A stretch of 64,000 nt of DNA from Roseomonas aerilata DSM 19363. GTDB taxonomy: Bacteria; Pseudomonadota; Alphaproteobacteria; Acetobacterales; Acetobacteraceae. The position numbers and the translations under genes were made by a program. The notes beneath the pieces were generated by a model. That model ran no database searches. It saw only the letters and a program-made list of their open reading frames with translations, and had not been told where the DNA came from. Location: NCBI RefSeq assembly GCF_000711725.1, contig NZ_JONP01000010.1, forward strand, positions 155,114 to 219,113. The letters run 5' to 3'. Positions 27,449-36,169 of this stretch are shown piece by piece; the stretch's first letter is position 1, and every line of letters begins with the position of its first letter.

Positions 27449-27931
27449 CGCCTGAACTGCTGGGCTGAGTGGGCGTTCTCCGGCATTTCGGAGGGTGCGA
27501 TGGCGCTGACGGACGAGCGGTGGACGGTGCTGGAGCCCTTGGTCGAGGCTTGCCCCCGCACGCCAGGGTTCCGCCCCGGCACCTGCGGCGGACCATCGGC
27601 GCGATCCTCTGACGGCACAACAACGGCGCGAAATGGCGAGCCCTCCTCTTGGAGGAAGGCCCTTGGTGGATGGCGGCGCAGACCTCCATTCGGTGGTCTC
27701 GCCTGGGTGTCTGAGAACGTCTGCTCACCCTGGCGTAGGAGGGAGGTGTCAGGCCCGGCATGACCTTCCTCGTCGGCACCTCGATCCTGGCGCACGCCAA
27801 GGCAGCAGGGGCAGCCAAAAAGGCGCGACAGCGCGGGCTGCGCCGTCGCCTTCTCCCTCGCGCCGGGACAGGCGCACGAGTTGCCTCACGCCGTCCCCTC
27901 CTAGTAGCCCTTCCTGGCGTGCCGTCCTCCG
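27449..27931 (+). mobile_element. IS5-family insertion sequence remnant
   Basis: A transposase starts at 27500 with MALTDERWTVLEPLVEACP, the typical N terminus of an IS5-group transposase, and continues with several stops and shifts (HNNGAKWRALL, WWMAAQTSIRWSRLGV) to MTFLVGTSILAHAKAAGAAK, which is the first catalytic-Asp region with D changed to G or V. It ends without the rest of the DDE domain. CTAG occurs at both borders (27445-27448 and 27932-27935), the kind of target favoured by several IS5 groups. Only about 480 of some 840 bases remain; inactive. Confidence 0.7.
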
Positions 27932-27946
27932 CTAGCTCGTAAAGGG

Positions 27947-28678
27947 TCAGACCTGCCGCATCCCGCCATCGACACAGAGTTCAGCGCCCGCGATGAAGCT
28001 CGCCTCGTCGCTGAGGAGAAACAGCGCTGCCGCCGCAACTTCCTCCGGGCGTGCCATTCGGCCGAGTGGGATCTGCCCAATCAGCGCCGCGCGCACCTCA
28101 TCCGTCGTGGCCGCCATCATCGCCGTGTTCGTGGGGCCTGGGCTGACGACGTTCACGCGGATGCCGCGCGGCGCCAGTTCCGCGGTCCAGGTGCGCGCGT
28201 AGGAACGCAGGGCCGCCTTGGTGGCGGCATAGGTGCCGTAGTGGGGAATGCCCGCCATGTCCGCGATCGACCCGATGAGCACGACCGAGCCGCCCTGGTC
28301 CATGGCGCCGACGGCCGCACGGAAAGCGAGAACGGGGCCGCGCACATTGATCAGGAAGTGGCGATCAACGTGCTCCGGCGTCTCCTCGGCCAGCAGCGCC
28401 GGTTCGGAGATCCCGGCATTGAGTACCAGCGCGTCGATACGGCCATGCGTGTCCCGCACCGCGGTGACGGCCGCCGCCACGTCCTGCGCCACGCTGGCGT
28501 CCGCGACGAGGCCGCGTGCCCCCCGGCCGATTGTGGTGGCGGCCATCTCCACCGTTTCGGCACGACGCCCGGTGAGAAAGACCGCCGCACCCTCGGCTGC
28601 CAGCCGCTCGGCGGTGGCAAGGCCGATGCCGCTCGCGCCACCCACCACCAGGGCAACCTTGTTCAACATCCGCGCCAT
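27947..28678 (-). CDS. short-chain dehydrogenase/reductase (FabG-like)
   Basis: A complete 243-residue SDR: VGGASGIGLATAERLAAEG for NAD(P) binding, LNAGISE, the catalytic Ser in LIGSIADMAGIPH, and YAATKAALRSY with Tyr and Lys. The C-terminal LSDEASFIAGAELCVDGGMRQV is the usual classical-SDR end. It is divergent from an HxlR regulator; the pair is a common redox- or quinone-responsive module. Confidence 0.92.
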   Translation of the reverse strand: MARMLNKVALVVGGASGIGLATAERLAAEGAAVFLTGRRAETVEMAATTIGRGARGLVADASVAQDVAAAVTAVRDTHGRIDALVLNAGISEPALLAEETPEHVDRHFLINVRGPVLAFRAAVGAMDQGGSVVLIGSIADMAGIPHYGTYAATKAALRSYARTWTAELAPRGIRVNVVSPGPTNTAMMAATTDEVRAALIGQIPLGRMARPEEVAAAALFLLSDEASFIAGAELCVDGGMRQV

Positions 28679-28710
28679 CGTCGTCTCCTGTTCTTCAGCG
28701 ATGGCGGCCT

Positions 28711-28729
28711 AGATATATGGAGTGTATCT
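28711..28729. promoter_or_regulatory. probable HxlR operator
   Basis: AGATATA (28711-28717) and TGTATCT (28723-28729) form a 6-of-7 inverted repeat around a 5-base spacer, inside the 83-base SDR-hxlR divergent intergenic region. CTAGATAT occurs again just before the HxlR start codon. Confidence 0.5.
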
Positions 28730-28761
28730 GGTAGCAAGAACGCACTTTGGATAGCCTAGAT

Positions 28762-29154
28762 ATGGCCGATGATACCGACCTGGAAGCACTCTCCTCCTGC
28801 GCGCTGTCCGCTATGGCGCGCGTGCGACCGGTGCTCGACAAGATCGCGGACAAGTGGACCATTCTGATCCTGACGGTGCTCTGCCCGAGGCCTTCTCGTT
28901 TCAACGAGATCAAGCGGCGCCTCGATGGCATCACCCACAAAGCCCTCGCGGACGCGCTGAAGCGCCTGGAGCGGAACGGGCTGGTAACGCGGACAGTGCT
29001 GCCGACGGCGCCGATCGGCGTGGAATACGCCATCACGCCGCTGGGGCACTCGCTGCGTCAGCCCTTTGAGGCGCTCTGCGGCTGGGCACTTGCGCATGGC
29101 GACGCGATCAATAACGCCAGCACTGCATATGACCGTGCCAGAGAGGCCGAGTAG
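28762..29154 (+). CDS. HxlR-family transcriptional regulator
   Basis: About 130 residues. The winged helix is complete: IADKWTILILTVLCPRPSRFNEIKRRLDGITHKALADALKRLERNGLV then the wing VEYAITPLGHSL (shown across adjacent blocks). A Cys (SSCALSAM) precedes the domain, as in redox-sensing HxlR/YodB types. ATG 28762 is chosen over TTG 28747. It faces the SDR gene and probably controls it. Confidence 0.9.
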   Translation: MADDTDLEALSSCALSAMARVRPVLDKIADKWTILILTVLCPRPSRFNEIKRRLDGITHKALADALKRLERNGLVTRTVLPTAPIGVEYAITPLGHSLRQPFEALCGWALAHGDAINNASTAYDRAREAE

Positions 29155-29320
29155 GCTCCAAGGGAGATATCGCGGCTATAGACTGATGCGGATGCTGACC
29201 ACTCAAGCTGTTGAACCTATCCCGCCGCGTCATGGCTGCCTGCTTGGACGCTGCACCTGGAAGCAGACGTTTCGCCATCGGCCAAACCCGGCCATGATGG
29301 CTCAGCGCCCTGAGCACCCA

Positions 29321-30175
29321 TCACGTGACCCGTAGCATCATCGTCCGGACAGCCAATTCGAGTGCCCGTGCCGCGGCGCTCGCAGCGGAGGAACTGGTGC
29401 GGGCAAACATTACGATCTCCGATGGTGGCAGGTCGGGAAGACCGAAGCGTGGTCCGACATCGCTCATCCCTCCCGAGGCTACGGCCCCCATCGGAGCGAC
29501 GCCGAGACCCGCTCTCACCGCAGCCAGGAGGGCAGTGCAACTTCCCCCGACGAAGGCCGCCCGCCACGGCCGGTGAACCGCCTCGAGGCGCCTGATGGCC
29601 ATGGCTCTAACCCCACATGGCGCCTCGAGCGTGACAAGCGGTACGGCGAGGTCCGGTGCCATTACACCTTCATCAGCGGATCGCCAGCCCAGAGGGTCTG
29701 TGCCCAGCACCTCGCCGTCCGCGCCGCCCGCTTCCCGCCGGACGATGACAGCGTCTAGTTCACCATCGTCGAACAACGCACGGACGTGTTGGGACAGTCC
29801 GATGCGCAGCTCAATCGCACTTCTCGGCGGAAGTGCCGCGCGAACATGGCGAATGACGTGCTCCAGCCCTGCCCCCAGCGCGTGATCGCTCGCCCCTATG
29901 GTGAACCGTGTCCTCGGCCCTTCGTCGAAGCGCGCGGCTTCGTCATGCGCAGCCATCAATGCGCGCGCTTTGGCAAGGAATGCCAAACCGTCCTCAGTTG
30001 GTCGAACGAAGCGGGGCGTGCGTTCCAGGAGCTTTCGGCCAAGGGTCGTTTCCAACCCCTTAAGGCGAGCGCTGACGACCGGCTGCACGGTGCCCGCCGC
30101 TTCCGCTGCCCGGGTCAGGTTCCCGAACTCCACCGCGAGGATGAACAGACGGACTGAGGCAAGGTCGAGCATCAT
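29321..30175 (-). CDS. LysR-family transcriptional regulator (next to tautomerase)
   Basis: A 284-residue LysR protein with HTH LFILAVEFGNLTRAAEAAG and a normal effector domain (FTIGASDHALGAGLEHV, ELRIGLSQHVRALFDDGELDAVIV). Its effector pattern resembles regulators of small detoxification genes. It is divergent from a tautomerase-family gene with a 94-base gap holding a clear palindrome. Inducer unknown. Confidence 0.9.
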   Translation of the reverse strand: MMLDLASVRLFILAVEFGNLTRAAEAAGTVQPVVSARLKGLETTLGRKLLERTPRFVRPTEDGLAFLAKARALMAAHDEAARFDEGPRTRFTIGASDHALGAGLEHVIRHVRAALPPRSAIELRIGLSQHVRALFDDGELDAVIVRREAGGADGEVLGTDPLGWRSADEGVMAPDLAVPLVTLEAPCGVRAMAIRRLEAVHRPWRAAFVGGSCTALLAAVRAGLGVAPMGAVASGGMSDVGPRFGLPDLPPSEIVMFARTSSSAASAAARALELAVRTMMLRVT

Positions 30176-30183
30176 ATTGATTC

Positions 30184-30210
30184 GCTATGATCACCAGCGC
30201 ACATCATAGC
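30184..30210. promoter_or_regulatory. probable LysR operator
   Basis: A perfect 7-bp inverted repeat, GCTATGA (30184-30190) and TCATAGC (30204-30210), with a 13-base spacer. It contains a T-N11-A type LysR core and lies 60 bases before the tautomerase gene in the divergent intergenic region. Confidence 0.6.
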
Positions 30211-30269
30211 ATTCCGCCCTGATTGAAACAGAGCCAAGTCTCCTCCGCATCAGTGCCGAGGAGGTTTCC

Positions 30270-30674
30270 ATGCCCATGATCACCGTCCGCTACGTTACCG
30301 CATCGCCGCGCGCCGGAATCAGCGCCGATATCGCCAAGCTGGTGACCCGGCTCGGGGCCGAGCAGCTCAACAAGGACTCCAAAGTCACCGCCGTTCTAGT
30401 TGAGGAGGCCGATCCACAGGGATGGTTCATCGCCGGAAAGCACCCGACCGATGAGGGGCTTTCGGCGTTCTGGCTGGACATCAAGATCACTGCTGGGACC
30501 AACACGAAAGCTGAGACTACGGCCTTTGTTCGTGCGGCCTTTATCGAGATGGAGGAGTTGATCGGCCCTTTGCACGAGGAGTCCTACGTACTGGTGCATG
30601 CGGCTGATAGCGACGCCTACGGCTACGGTGGCCGCACTCAGAATGGTCGATGGGCCGTGGCCAACCCCGGATAG
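30270..30674 (+). CDS. tautomerase-superfamily protein (4-oxalocrotonate tautomerase-like)
   Basis: A 134-residue protein with Pro right after the initiator Met (MPMITVRYVTASPRAG), which would become the catalytic N-terminal proline. The remainder (VTAVLVEEADPQGWFIAG, LDIKITAGTNTKAE) fits the longer double-length members of the family. Such enzymes isomerise keto/enol acids or dehalogenate. GAGGAGGTTTCC precedes ATG 30270. Likely controlled by the divergent LysR gene. Confidence 0.85.
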   Translation: MPMITVRYVTASPRAGISADIAKLVTRLGAEQLNKDSKVTAVLVEEADPQGWFIAGKHPTDEGLSAFWLDIKITAGTNTKAETTAFVRAAFIEMEELIGPLHEESYVLVHAADSDAYGYGGRTQNGRWAVANPG

Positions 30675-31215
30675 CACAGGAGACAAGGACTCCGAGCCAA
30701 GCGCCTCTCCGTTCCTGAGAACTCCGGACAAGCGACTGGGCTTGACCGGTCAGCTTATGGCATCCACAGCCTGCGCCGGACCCTGGCGGTCGCTACCACG
30801 CCGGCCGGCCAGGACATGGCCGCCTTTCTCATCAGGGAGGGCTTGGCCGTGGTCTGCCGGGCCGAGAGCCGCGGATGGGCGGGGGCCTGGCGAGCGTGTG
30901 GCGGACGGGTGGTTCTGGGACCTTAGCCTGCTGCGAACCACTGCCGGTGCTGCCGAACGTAGCCAAGGTGCGGATGCAGGGCCGGGTCGGCGGGCAAGTG
31001 GATGCGGCTCATCTGCCGCTCGAACGGGACGCGCAGCTCGGCGGGCACGCGGTTGTGCGCGACGTGCCATCCGTCTGCCGGGCGCGAGCGACTGGTGGCT
31101 CGTGGCCCTTCATGTAAATCTCGCATCAACATTAGCATGGAGATCGCACTGGGGTGTTCCGTGGACTTCCCCGAGGGTGCCGCCACCCCCATTACCGGGT
31201 AGCACGATTTCCGGG
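30675..31215. other. degenerate stretch without an intact gene
   Basis: About 540 bases. On the plus strand 30755-30890 reads IHSLRRTLAVATTPAGQDMAA then loses frame; on the minus strand 31080-30923 reads WHVAHNRVPAELRVPFERQM and ends at QHRQWFAAG. Both look like remnants of real proteins but neither could be assigned to a family. No complete ORF with a good start is present. Confidence 0.4.
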
Positions 31216-31746
31216 TCAGTCCAGCCGCCGTAGCTCAACCGAGAAGCGGCGCCAGTTGGCAACGTAGCGCGCCGCCGATTCAAGGAGTGTCGCTTCCATC
31301 GCGGGGTCGAGCGCGCGCACGACCCTGGCCGGGGCACCGACGATGAGGGAGAAGTCCGGGAATTCCTTCCCCTCCGTCACCAGCGCATTGGCGCCGACAA
31401 TGCAGCAGCGCCCGATCCGTGCCTTGTTCAGCACCGTGGCGCCCATGCCGATCAGCGAGCGGTCACCTACTGTGCAGCCGTGCAGGATGGCGTGGTGGCC
31501 GACCGTTACGTCGGCTCCGATGGTGAGCGGCGCGCCAGGGTCGGAGTGCAGCATGGCGCCTTCCTGGATATTGGTGCGCGCGCCGATCGCGATACGCGTG
31601 TTGTCTCCGCGCGCCACGGCGCCGAACCAGAAGCTGACATCCTCCTCCAGGGAGACGTCGCCGATGACCTGCGCGTCCGGCGCGATCCAGAACCGGCCCG
31701 CCTCCGGCAGCGTCGGTGCCGCCCCGTCCAGCGCGTAAAGTGCCAT
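31216..31746 (-). CDS. gamma-carbonic-anhydrase-family left-handed beta-helix protein
   Basis: About 176 residues of hexapeptide repeats: FWIAPDAQVIGDVSLEEDVS, then RTNIQEGAMLHSD and VGHHAILHGCTVGDRSLIGMG with the His residues that bind zinc in this family, and a C-terminal helix. Close relatives are the YrdA/PaaY-type proteins; carbonic anhydrase or thioesterase activity has been shown only for some. ATG 31746 is preferred because AGGGAGGG ends six bases upstream; the ATG at 31752 touches it. It follows a cut TctC gene on the same strand. Confidence 0.88.
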   Translation of the reverse strand: MALYALDGAAPTLPEAGRFWIAPDAQVIGDVSLEEDVSFWFGAVARGDNTRIAIGARTNIQEGAMLHSDPGAPLTIGADVTVGHHAILHGCTVGDRSLIGMGATVLNKARIGRCCIVGANALVTEGKEFPDFSLIVGAPARVVRALDPAMEATLLESAARYVANWRRFSVELRRLD

Positions 31747-31773
31747 GTCCATCCCTCCCTGAGGTGCGTTCGC

Positions 31774-31948
31774 CTACTCGATCACGATCTTCCCACGCTC
31801 CGCGACGCCTTTCCACTTCGCCTGCTCCGCCTTCAGGAAGGCCGCGAACTCGGCGGGCCCCTCGGCAAGCGGCGTGGTGGCCTGCTCTTCGAAGCGGGCG
31901 CGAACGGTCGGGTCGCGTATCGCCTCCCCGAAGGCGGCGTAGAGGGTC
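31774..31948 (-). pseudogene. Bug/TctC binding protein, last 58 residues
   Basis: The minus-strand frame reads QTLYAAFGEAIRDPTVRARF, EGPAEFAAFLKAEQAKW and ends GKIVIE with TAG at 31774-31776: the typical Bug/TctC C terminus. It is interrupted exactly at the left end of the IS3 element, and no matching upstream part is found beyond the right end, so the insertion was followed by a deletion. Confidence 0.8.
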
Positions 31949-31974
31949 TGACCCTGTCCCCGAAGTACCCTCGC

Positions 31975-32850
31975 TCATGAGCAGAGTCGGTCTTCTGTAT
32001 GCCCCTGCTTGGGGCGGGTTGCAAAGGCTGCTGGGGTGAGCCCGTCGAGGCTCGTGTGTGGGCATTCGGCGTTGTAGTCGAGCCTCCATGCTTCGATGAT
32101 CCGGCGTGCCGCGGCCAAGCTGCTGAACAGGTGCTCGTTCAGGCACTCGTCCCGAAGCTGACCGTTGAAGCTTTCCACGAACCCATTCTGCTGCGGCTTG
32201 CCGGGCGCGATGTAATGCCACAGCACCGACCGCTCCTCCTTCCAGCGCAGGATGGCGTGCGACGTCAGCTCCGTGCCGTTGTCGCTGACAACCATGGCCG
32301 GTCGGCCACCGCGCAGCTCGACAATGCGGTCCAGTTCGCGGCCGACTCGCAGGCCGGACAGCGATGTGTCCACGACCAGGCCGGGGCATTCGCGGGTGAA
32401 GTCGTCCACCTCGGGCGAACCTCTTGGTTCGACCACGGCCAGCACCCGGAACCGGCGTCCGCTGGACAGCGCGTCGGACACGAAGTCGAGCGACCAGCGC
32501 TGGTTCGCCGCGTCCGGCAGCGCCATGGGCGAGCGCGTGCCCAGGGCTCGCTTGCGGCCACCCCGCTTGCGCACGCCAAGCTTCTCCTCGCGGTAAAGCC
32601 GGAACAGCTTCTTGTGGTTCAGCCGCAAGCCCTGCCGCGCCAGCAAGATGTGCAGCCGCCGGTAGCCGAAACGGCGCCGCTCACCAGCCAGCAGACGCAA
32701 CCTGGCACGGATCTCGCCGTCCCCGGGCCGCTTGGACGTATACCGGTAAGTCTTCGGTTCCAGCCCGACCAACGCGCACGCCCGGTGCTGCGAGTAGCCC
32801 TTCTGCTCAATCGCCCAGGTCACGGCCGTGCGCCGCAAGCCAGGCGTCAA
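31975..32850 (-). CDS. IS3-family transposase orfB (DDE integrase core)
   Basis: A 291-residue frame with HTH_21 ([19 protein letters not shown]), the first catalytic Asp in [11 protein letters not shown], the second in [11 protein letters not shown] and Glu in [18 protein letters not shown]. It is expressed by -1 frameshifting from orfA at AAGAAACTTTTGA near 32850. An extra EPRGSPEV sits between VLAVV and DDFTREC, where relatives read [12 protein letters not shown]; this 24-base insertion contains CGAACCTCTTGGTTCG, a palindrome. Activity may be affected. Confidence 0.9.
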   Translation of the reverse strand: MTPGLRRTAVTWAIEQKGYSQHRACALVGLEPKTYRYTSKRPGDGEIRARLRLLAGERRRFGYRRLHILLARQGLRLNHKKLFRLYREEKLGVRKRGGRKRALGTRSPMALPDAANQRWSLDFVSDALSSGRRFRVLAVVEPRGSPEVDDFTRECPGLVVDTSLSGLRVGRELDRIVELRGGRPAMVVSDNGTELTSHAILRWKEERSVLWHYIAPGKPQQNGFVESFNGQLRDECLNEHLFSSLAAARRIIEAWRLDYNAECPHTSLDGLTPAAFATRPKQGHTEDRLCS

Positions 32851-33113
32851 AAGTTTCTTGCCAGCATCTCCTTCAGCGTCGCCACGTCCAGCATCTGCTC
32901 GGCCAAGAGCTTCTTAAGCTTGGCGTTCTCCTCCTCAAGCCCCTTCAGCTTGCACGCATCCGACACGTCCATCCCGCCGTATTTGGACCGCCACGTGTAG
33001 AACGTCGCCTCACTGATCCCGTGCTTGCGGCACAGATCAGGCGCTGCCGCGCCCCCCTGATGCTCCTTCAGCACGCCAATAATCCCCTCCTGCGTAAACC
33101 TTGACCGCTTCAT
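32847..33113 (-). CDS. IS3-family transposase orfA
   Basis: An 88-residue HTH_8-type protein: [36 protein letters not shown] followed by the leucine-zipper-like [20 protein letters not shown] (within the family pattern). It ends at TGA in the slippery region that gives the OrfAB fusion. Confidence 0.92.
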   Translation of the reverse strand: MKRSRFTQEGIIGVLKEHQGGAAAPDLCRKHGISEATFYTWRSKYGGMDVSDACKLKGLEEENAKLKKLLAEQMLDVATLKEMLARNF

Positions 33114-33251
33114 CGTCCGTCCCCCTTCGATGGACCCTAGCTCAGGACGAGGACATTCACGGGAACAGGGTCACCGGGCGGAAGGGTGACTCTGCGGGCG
33201 ACACCATTCCTTCATCAAACCGCAACACGGATGTCAGCACTGCTGGTTAGT

Positions 33252-33272
33252 CCCCGCCGCGAATTGGCGGGG
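33252..33272 (+). promoter_or_regulatory. hairpin covering the ribosome-binding site of the ABC operon
   Basis: CCCCGCC (33252-33258) pairs with GGCGGGG (33266-33272) around a 7-base loop; GGCGGGG is also the only Shine-Dalgarno-like stretch before GTG 33280. The stem could limit translation of the first gene. Confidence 0.45.
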
Positions 33273-33279
33273 TCCACTG

Positions 33280-34419
33280 GTGCACGGTATTTCGGTCGAG
33301 GGCCTGAGTAAGGACTTCGGCGGCACGCAGGTGCTGCGCGGGGTCTCTCTGCACGTCGCCGCCGGTGAGTTCGTAGCCCTGGTCGGCCCCTCCGGCTGCG
33401 GTAAATCCACCCTGCTCCGTTGCATCGCCGGAATCGAGCAGCCCGACGCCGGCAGTATCCGCATCGGCGGGCGAGAGGTGACTAGGCTGCGCCCTTCGGG
33501 CCGCGACGTCGCCATGGTGTTCCAGTCTTACGCCCTCTACCCGCACCTGACGGTGGAGGAGAACATCGCGGTCCCGTTGGCCATGCGCCGCCTGAACGCA
33601 GCGCAGCGTCTGCCCTTCCTCGGCACTCTGCTGCCCGGCACCCGGGCGGCGCGCGACACTATCATGCGCGACGTGCGGCAGGCCGCGGAGTCACTTGGCC
33701 TCGGCCCTATGCTCTCCCGCCGTCCCGGCCAACTCTCTGGCGGGCAGAGGCAGCGCGTAGCGCTGGCCCGCGCCATCGTGCGTCACCCCGCCGCCTTCCT
33801 CATGGACGAGCCCCTCTCCAACCTTGATGCCAGCCTGCGCGTGCAGACACGGCGGGAGATCGTGGCGATCCACAAGGCCGCTGGCGTCTCTACCGTCTAC
33901 GTCACCCACGACCAGTCGGAAGCTCTCACCATGGCTGACCGGGTCGCGGTGATGCAGGCCGGCGAAATCCTTCAGATCGCCTCGCCCACCGAGGTCTACG
34001 CCGACCCGCAGGACCTGCGCGTCGCGACCTTCATCGGTTCGCCTCGCATCAACACTCTGGCCGCCGAAGCGGGCGCTGATGGCGTGCTGCGCGTCGCCGG
34101 TCAAGCGGTGGGGATGCGCGTGGCCGGGAGCGGCGCCATGACTCTCGCGCTGCGGCCGGAGGATATGCAGCCGGCCGTCGCGGGTCTGTCCGCCGCGGTG
34201 GAAGGGGTGGAGTTCCTGGGTGAGAGCCTTCTCGTCCACCTCCGCCACGCCTCGCTCGGCACGCCGCTGGTGCTGCGCCTGGCGCCGGAGGACCGCGACA
34301 CCCTGCCGCCGGAGGGCAAGGTGGCGCTGCGCTTCCCTATCGCCCGCGCACTCGTTTTCGACGGTGCGGGCAAGCGGGTCGCCGTCCATGCGCTCTCGCC
34401 GGAGGCCAGCCTTGTCTGA
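33280..34419 (+). CDS. ABC transporter ATP-binding protein, UgpC/MalK class
   Basis: A 379-residue ATPase. Walker A GPSGCGKST (residues 36-44), Q-loop VFQSYALYPH, signature LSGGQRQRVALARA, Walker B AFLMDEPLSNLDASL, H-loop YVTHDQSEA and a C-terminal MOP-like regulatory domain (ALRPEDMQ). An unusual insertion of about 20 residues (AAQRLPFLGTLLPGTRAARD) lies between the Q-loop and the signature. First gene of a five-gene operon; starts at GTG 33280, 107 bases from the IS3 element, which may have displaced the native promoter. Confidence 0.93.
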   Translation: MHGISVEGLSKDFGGTQVLRGVSLHVAAGEFVALVGPSGCGKSTLLRCIAGIEQPDAGSIRIGGREVTRLRPSGRDVAMVFQSYALYPHLTVEENIAVPLAMRRLNAAQRLPFLGTLLPGTRAARDTIMRDVRQAAESLGLGPMLSRRPGQLSGGQRQRVALARAIVRHPAAFLMDEPLSNLDASLRVQTRREIVAIHKAAGVSTVYVTHDQSEALTMADRVAVMQAGEILQIASPTEVYADPQDLRVATFIGSPRINTLAAEAGADGVLRVAGQAVGMRVAGSGAMTLALRPEDMQPAVAGLSAAVEGVEFLGESLLVHLRHASLGTPLVLRLAPEDRDTLPPEGKVALRFPIARALVFDGAGKRVAVHALSPEASLV

Positions 34420-35323
34420 GGCCGCCGTCGCCCTCCCCGCCCCGCGCCTCTCGGCCGGCGAGGCGCTGGCCGGATGGATGCTGACAGCCCCCGCCGCCAT
34501 CGCCTTCGTGCTGATGCTGCTGGCTCCGACCCTTGCGACCATCGCCCTCGCCTTCACTGACTACGAGCTGGGCGCCTCCGCCCTGAGCTGGATTGGGCTG
34601 GAGAACTTTGCGGAGCTGCTGCAGGACCGCGGCTTCGGCATCGCGCTGCGCAACACGATCCTCTACGTCGCCATCGTCGCTCCCGCCTCCGTCCTCGGCG
34701 GCCTTGCCCTGGCCCTGCTGATCGAGGCCGGCACACGCGGCCGCGCCCTGTTCCGCGCCGTCTTCTTTCTGCCCGTCGTCTCCCTGCCCGTCGCCATGGC
34801 CGCCGCTTGGCAATACCTGCTGCACCCTACCATCGGCCCGCTGAACGCTGCCCTACGCACCTTCGGCATCGCCGGCCCGAACTGGCTCTCCTCCTCCGAC
34901 ACGGTGCTGATCTCCCTCGCTGCCATCGGCGTGTGGGAGAACATTGGCTTCAACCTCGTCCTCTTCCTTGCCGGCCTCACGGCCATCCCGCGCGAGCTCT
35001 ACGCGGCCGCCGAGGTGGATGGGGCATCGCGCGCCTGGGACCGCTTCCGCCTCGTCACCTGGCCGCTGCTGGGCCCCACCACCCTCTTCGTCGTCACCAT
35101 CACCATGACGCGCGCCGTTCGCGTCTTCGACAGCGTGGCGGTGCTGACCCAGGGCGGTCCGAACAAGGCCTCGGAAGTGCTGCTCTACGCCATGTACGAG
35201 GAAGGCTTCACCTATTTCCGCCTCGGCTACTCCGCAGCCATCACCCTCGTCTTCCTCGCCATCGTGCTCGCTCTCGTCTGGCTGCAGACCCGCGTGATGG
35301 AGCGGCGCATCCACTATGTCTGA
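34412..35323 (+). CDS. ABC transporter permease, MalF/UgpA class
   Basis: About 303 residues with six predicted membrane helices. The start is TTG 34412, seven bases after GGAGG and overlapping the ATPase stop. The EAA loop reads ELYAAAEVDGASRAWDRFRLVTWPLLGP, the contact point for the ATPase. GGPNKASEVLLYAMYEEGF is characteristic of the sugar / glycerol-3-phosphate class. Inner membrane. Confidence 0.92.
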   Translation: MSEAAVALPAPRLSAGEALAGWMLTAPAAIAFVLMLLAPTLATIALAFTDYELGASALSWIGLENFAELLQDRGFGIALRNTILYVAIVAPASVLGGLALALLIEAGTRGRALFRAVFFLPVVSLPVAMAAAWQYLLHPTIGPLNAALRTFGIAGPNWLSSSDTVLISLAAIGVWENIGFNLVLFLAGLTAIPRELYAAAEVDGASRAWDRFRLVTWPLLGPTTLFVVTITMTRAVRVFDSVAVLTQGGPNKASEVLLYAMYEEGFTYFRLGYSAAITLVFLAIVLALVWLQTRVMERRIHYV

Positions 35324-36149
35324 CCGCTCCCTCCTTCGCGACCTGCCCCGCCTCGCGCTCCTGACACTGCTCGGCCTGCTCATCCTCATGCCCTATATCT
35401 GGATGATTGCTGCCAGCCTGAAGCCGCTGGACGAGATCTTCCGCGCTTCCCTATCCCTGCTGCCCGAGCGCTTCTACGCCGTGCAGAATTACGGAAAGGT
35501 CTTCGCCAAGGTCCCGGTCTGGCGCTATCTCTGGAACGGCGTCGTCGTTTGCGGCGGCATCCTCTTTTTCCAACTTCTTTTCGCGGTACCTGCCGGCTAC
35601 GCGCTGGCCAAGCTGCGCTTCCCCGGCAGCGGCATCGCCTTCGGCGCCGTCATGCTCGGCCTCCTCGTCCCCTATCATGTACCGGCACTGCCACTCTATG
35701 TCGGCTTCAGCCAACTCGGCCTGCTGAACAGCTACACGGCGCTGATCGCGCCCGCGACCATCTCTGTCTTCGCCATCTTTCTCTTCCGCCAGTTCTTCAA
35801 GTCGCTACCGGACGACCTGATCCACGCGGCGCGCATGGACGGGCTGGGCGAGGCGGAGATCGTCTGGCGCATCGTGCTGCCCAACGCGTGGCCCGCCGCC
35901 ACGGCCTTCGCGATCTTCTCCGTCGTCGCCCATTGGAACGACCTGTTCTGGCCACTGATCGCTGTGAACGGAACGCAGTACGCCACCCCTGCCCTCGGCG
36001 TCCTCTACTTCCGCTCCGACGAAGCCGGTGACGATTTCGGCTCCCTTATGGCGGCCGCGGTGCTGATGACCGCGCCCCTCGTTCTCGCCTTCCTGCTGGC
36101 GCAGCGCCGCTTCATCGAAGGCATCGCAACCACCGGCCTCAAAGGTTGA
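35316..36149 (+). CDS. ABC transporter permease, MalG/UgpE class
   Basis: 277 residues, six membrane helices (LALLTLLGLLILMPYIWMIAASL first). The EAA loop is DDLIHAARMDGLGEAEIVWRI followed by VLPNAWPAA. Overlaps the preceding permease gene by eight bases, so the two are translationally coupled. Confidence 0.93.
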   Translation: MSDRSLLRDLPRLALLTLLGLLILMPYIWMIAASLKPLDEIFRASLSLLPERFYAVQNYGKVFAKVPVWRYLWNGVVVCGGILFFQLLFAVPAGYALAKLRFPGSGIAFGAVMLGLLVPYHVPALPLYVGFSQLGLLNSYTALIAPATISVFAIFLFRQFFKSLPDDLIHAARMDGLGEAEIVWRIVLPNAWPAATAFAIFSVVAHWNDLFWPLIAVNGTQYATPALGVLYFRSDEAGDDFGSLMAAAVLMTAPLVLAFLLAQRRFIEGIATTGLKG

Positions 36150-36169
36150 GGCCGGCCATGGAGAGACCC

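Larger units (their letters stand above)
31949..33173 (-). mobile_element. IS3-family insertion sequence (about 1225 bp)
   Basis: The ends match as imperfect inverted repeats: TGACCCTGTCCCCGAAG at the left and, read inward, TGACCCTGTTCCCGTGAA at the right. Inside are overlapping orfA and orfB in the usual minus-strand order. The bases flanking both ends differ (GTC before, CCG after), so no target duplication is visible. Confidence 0.88.
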
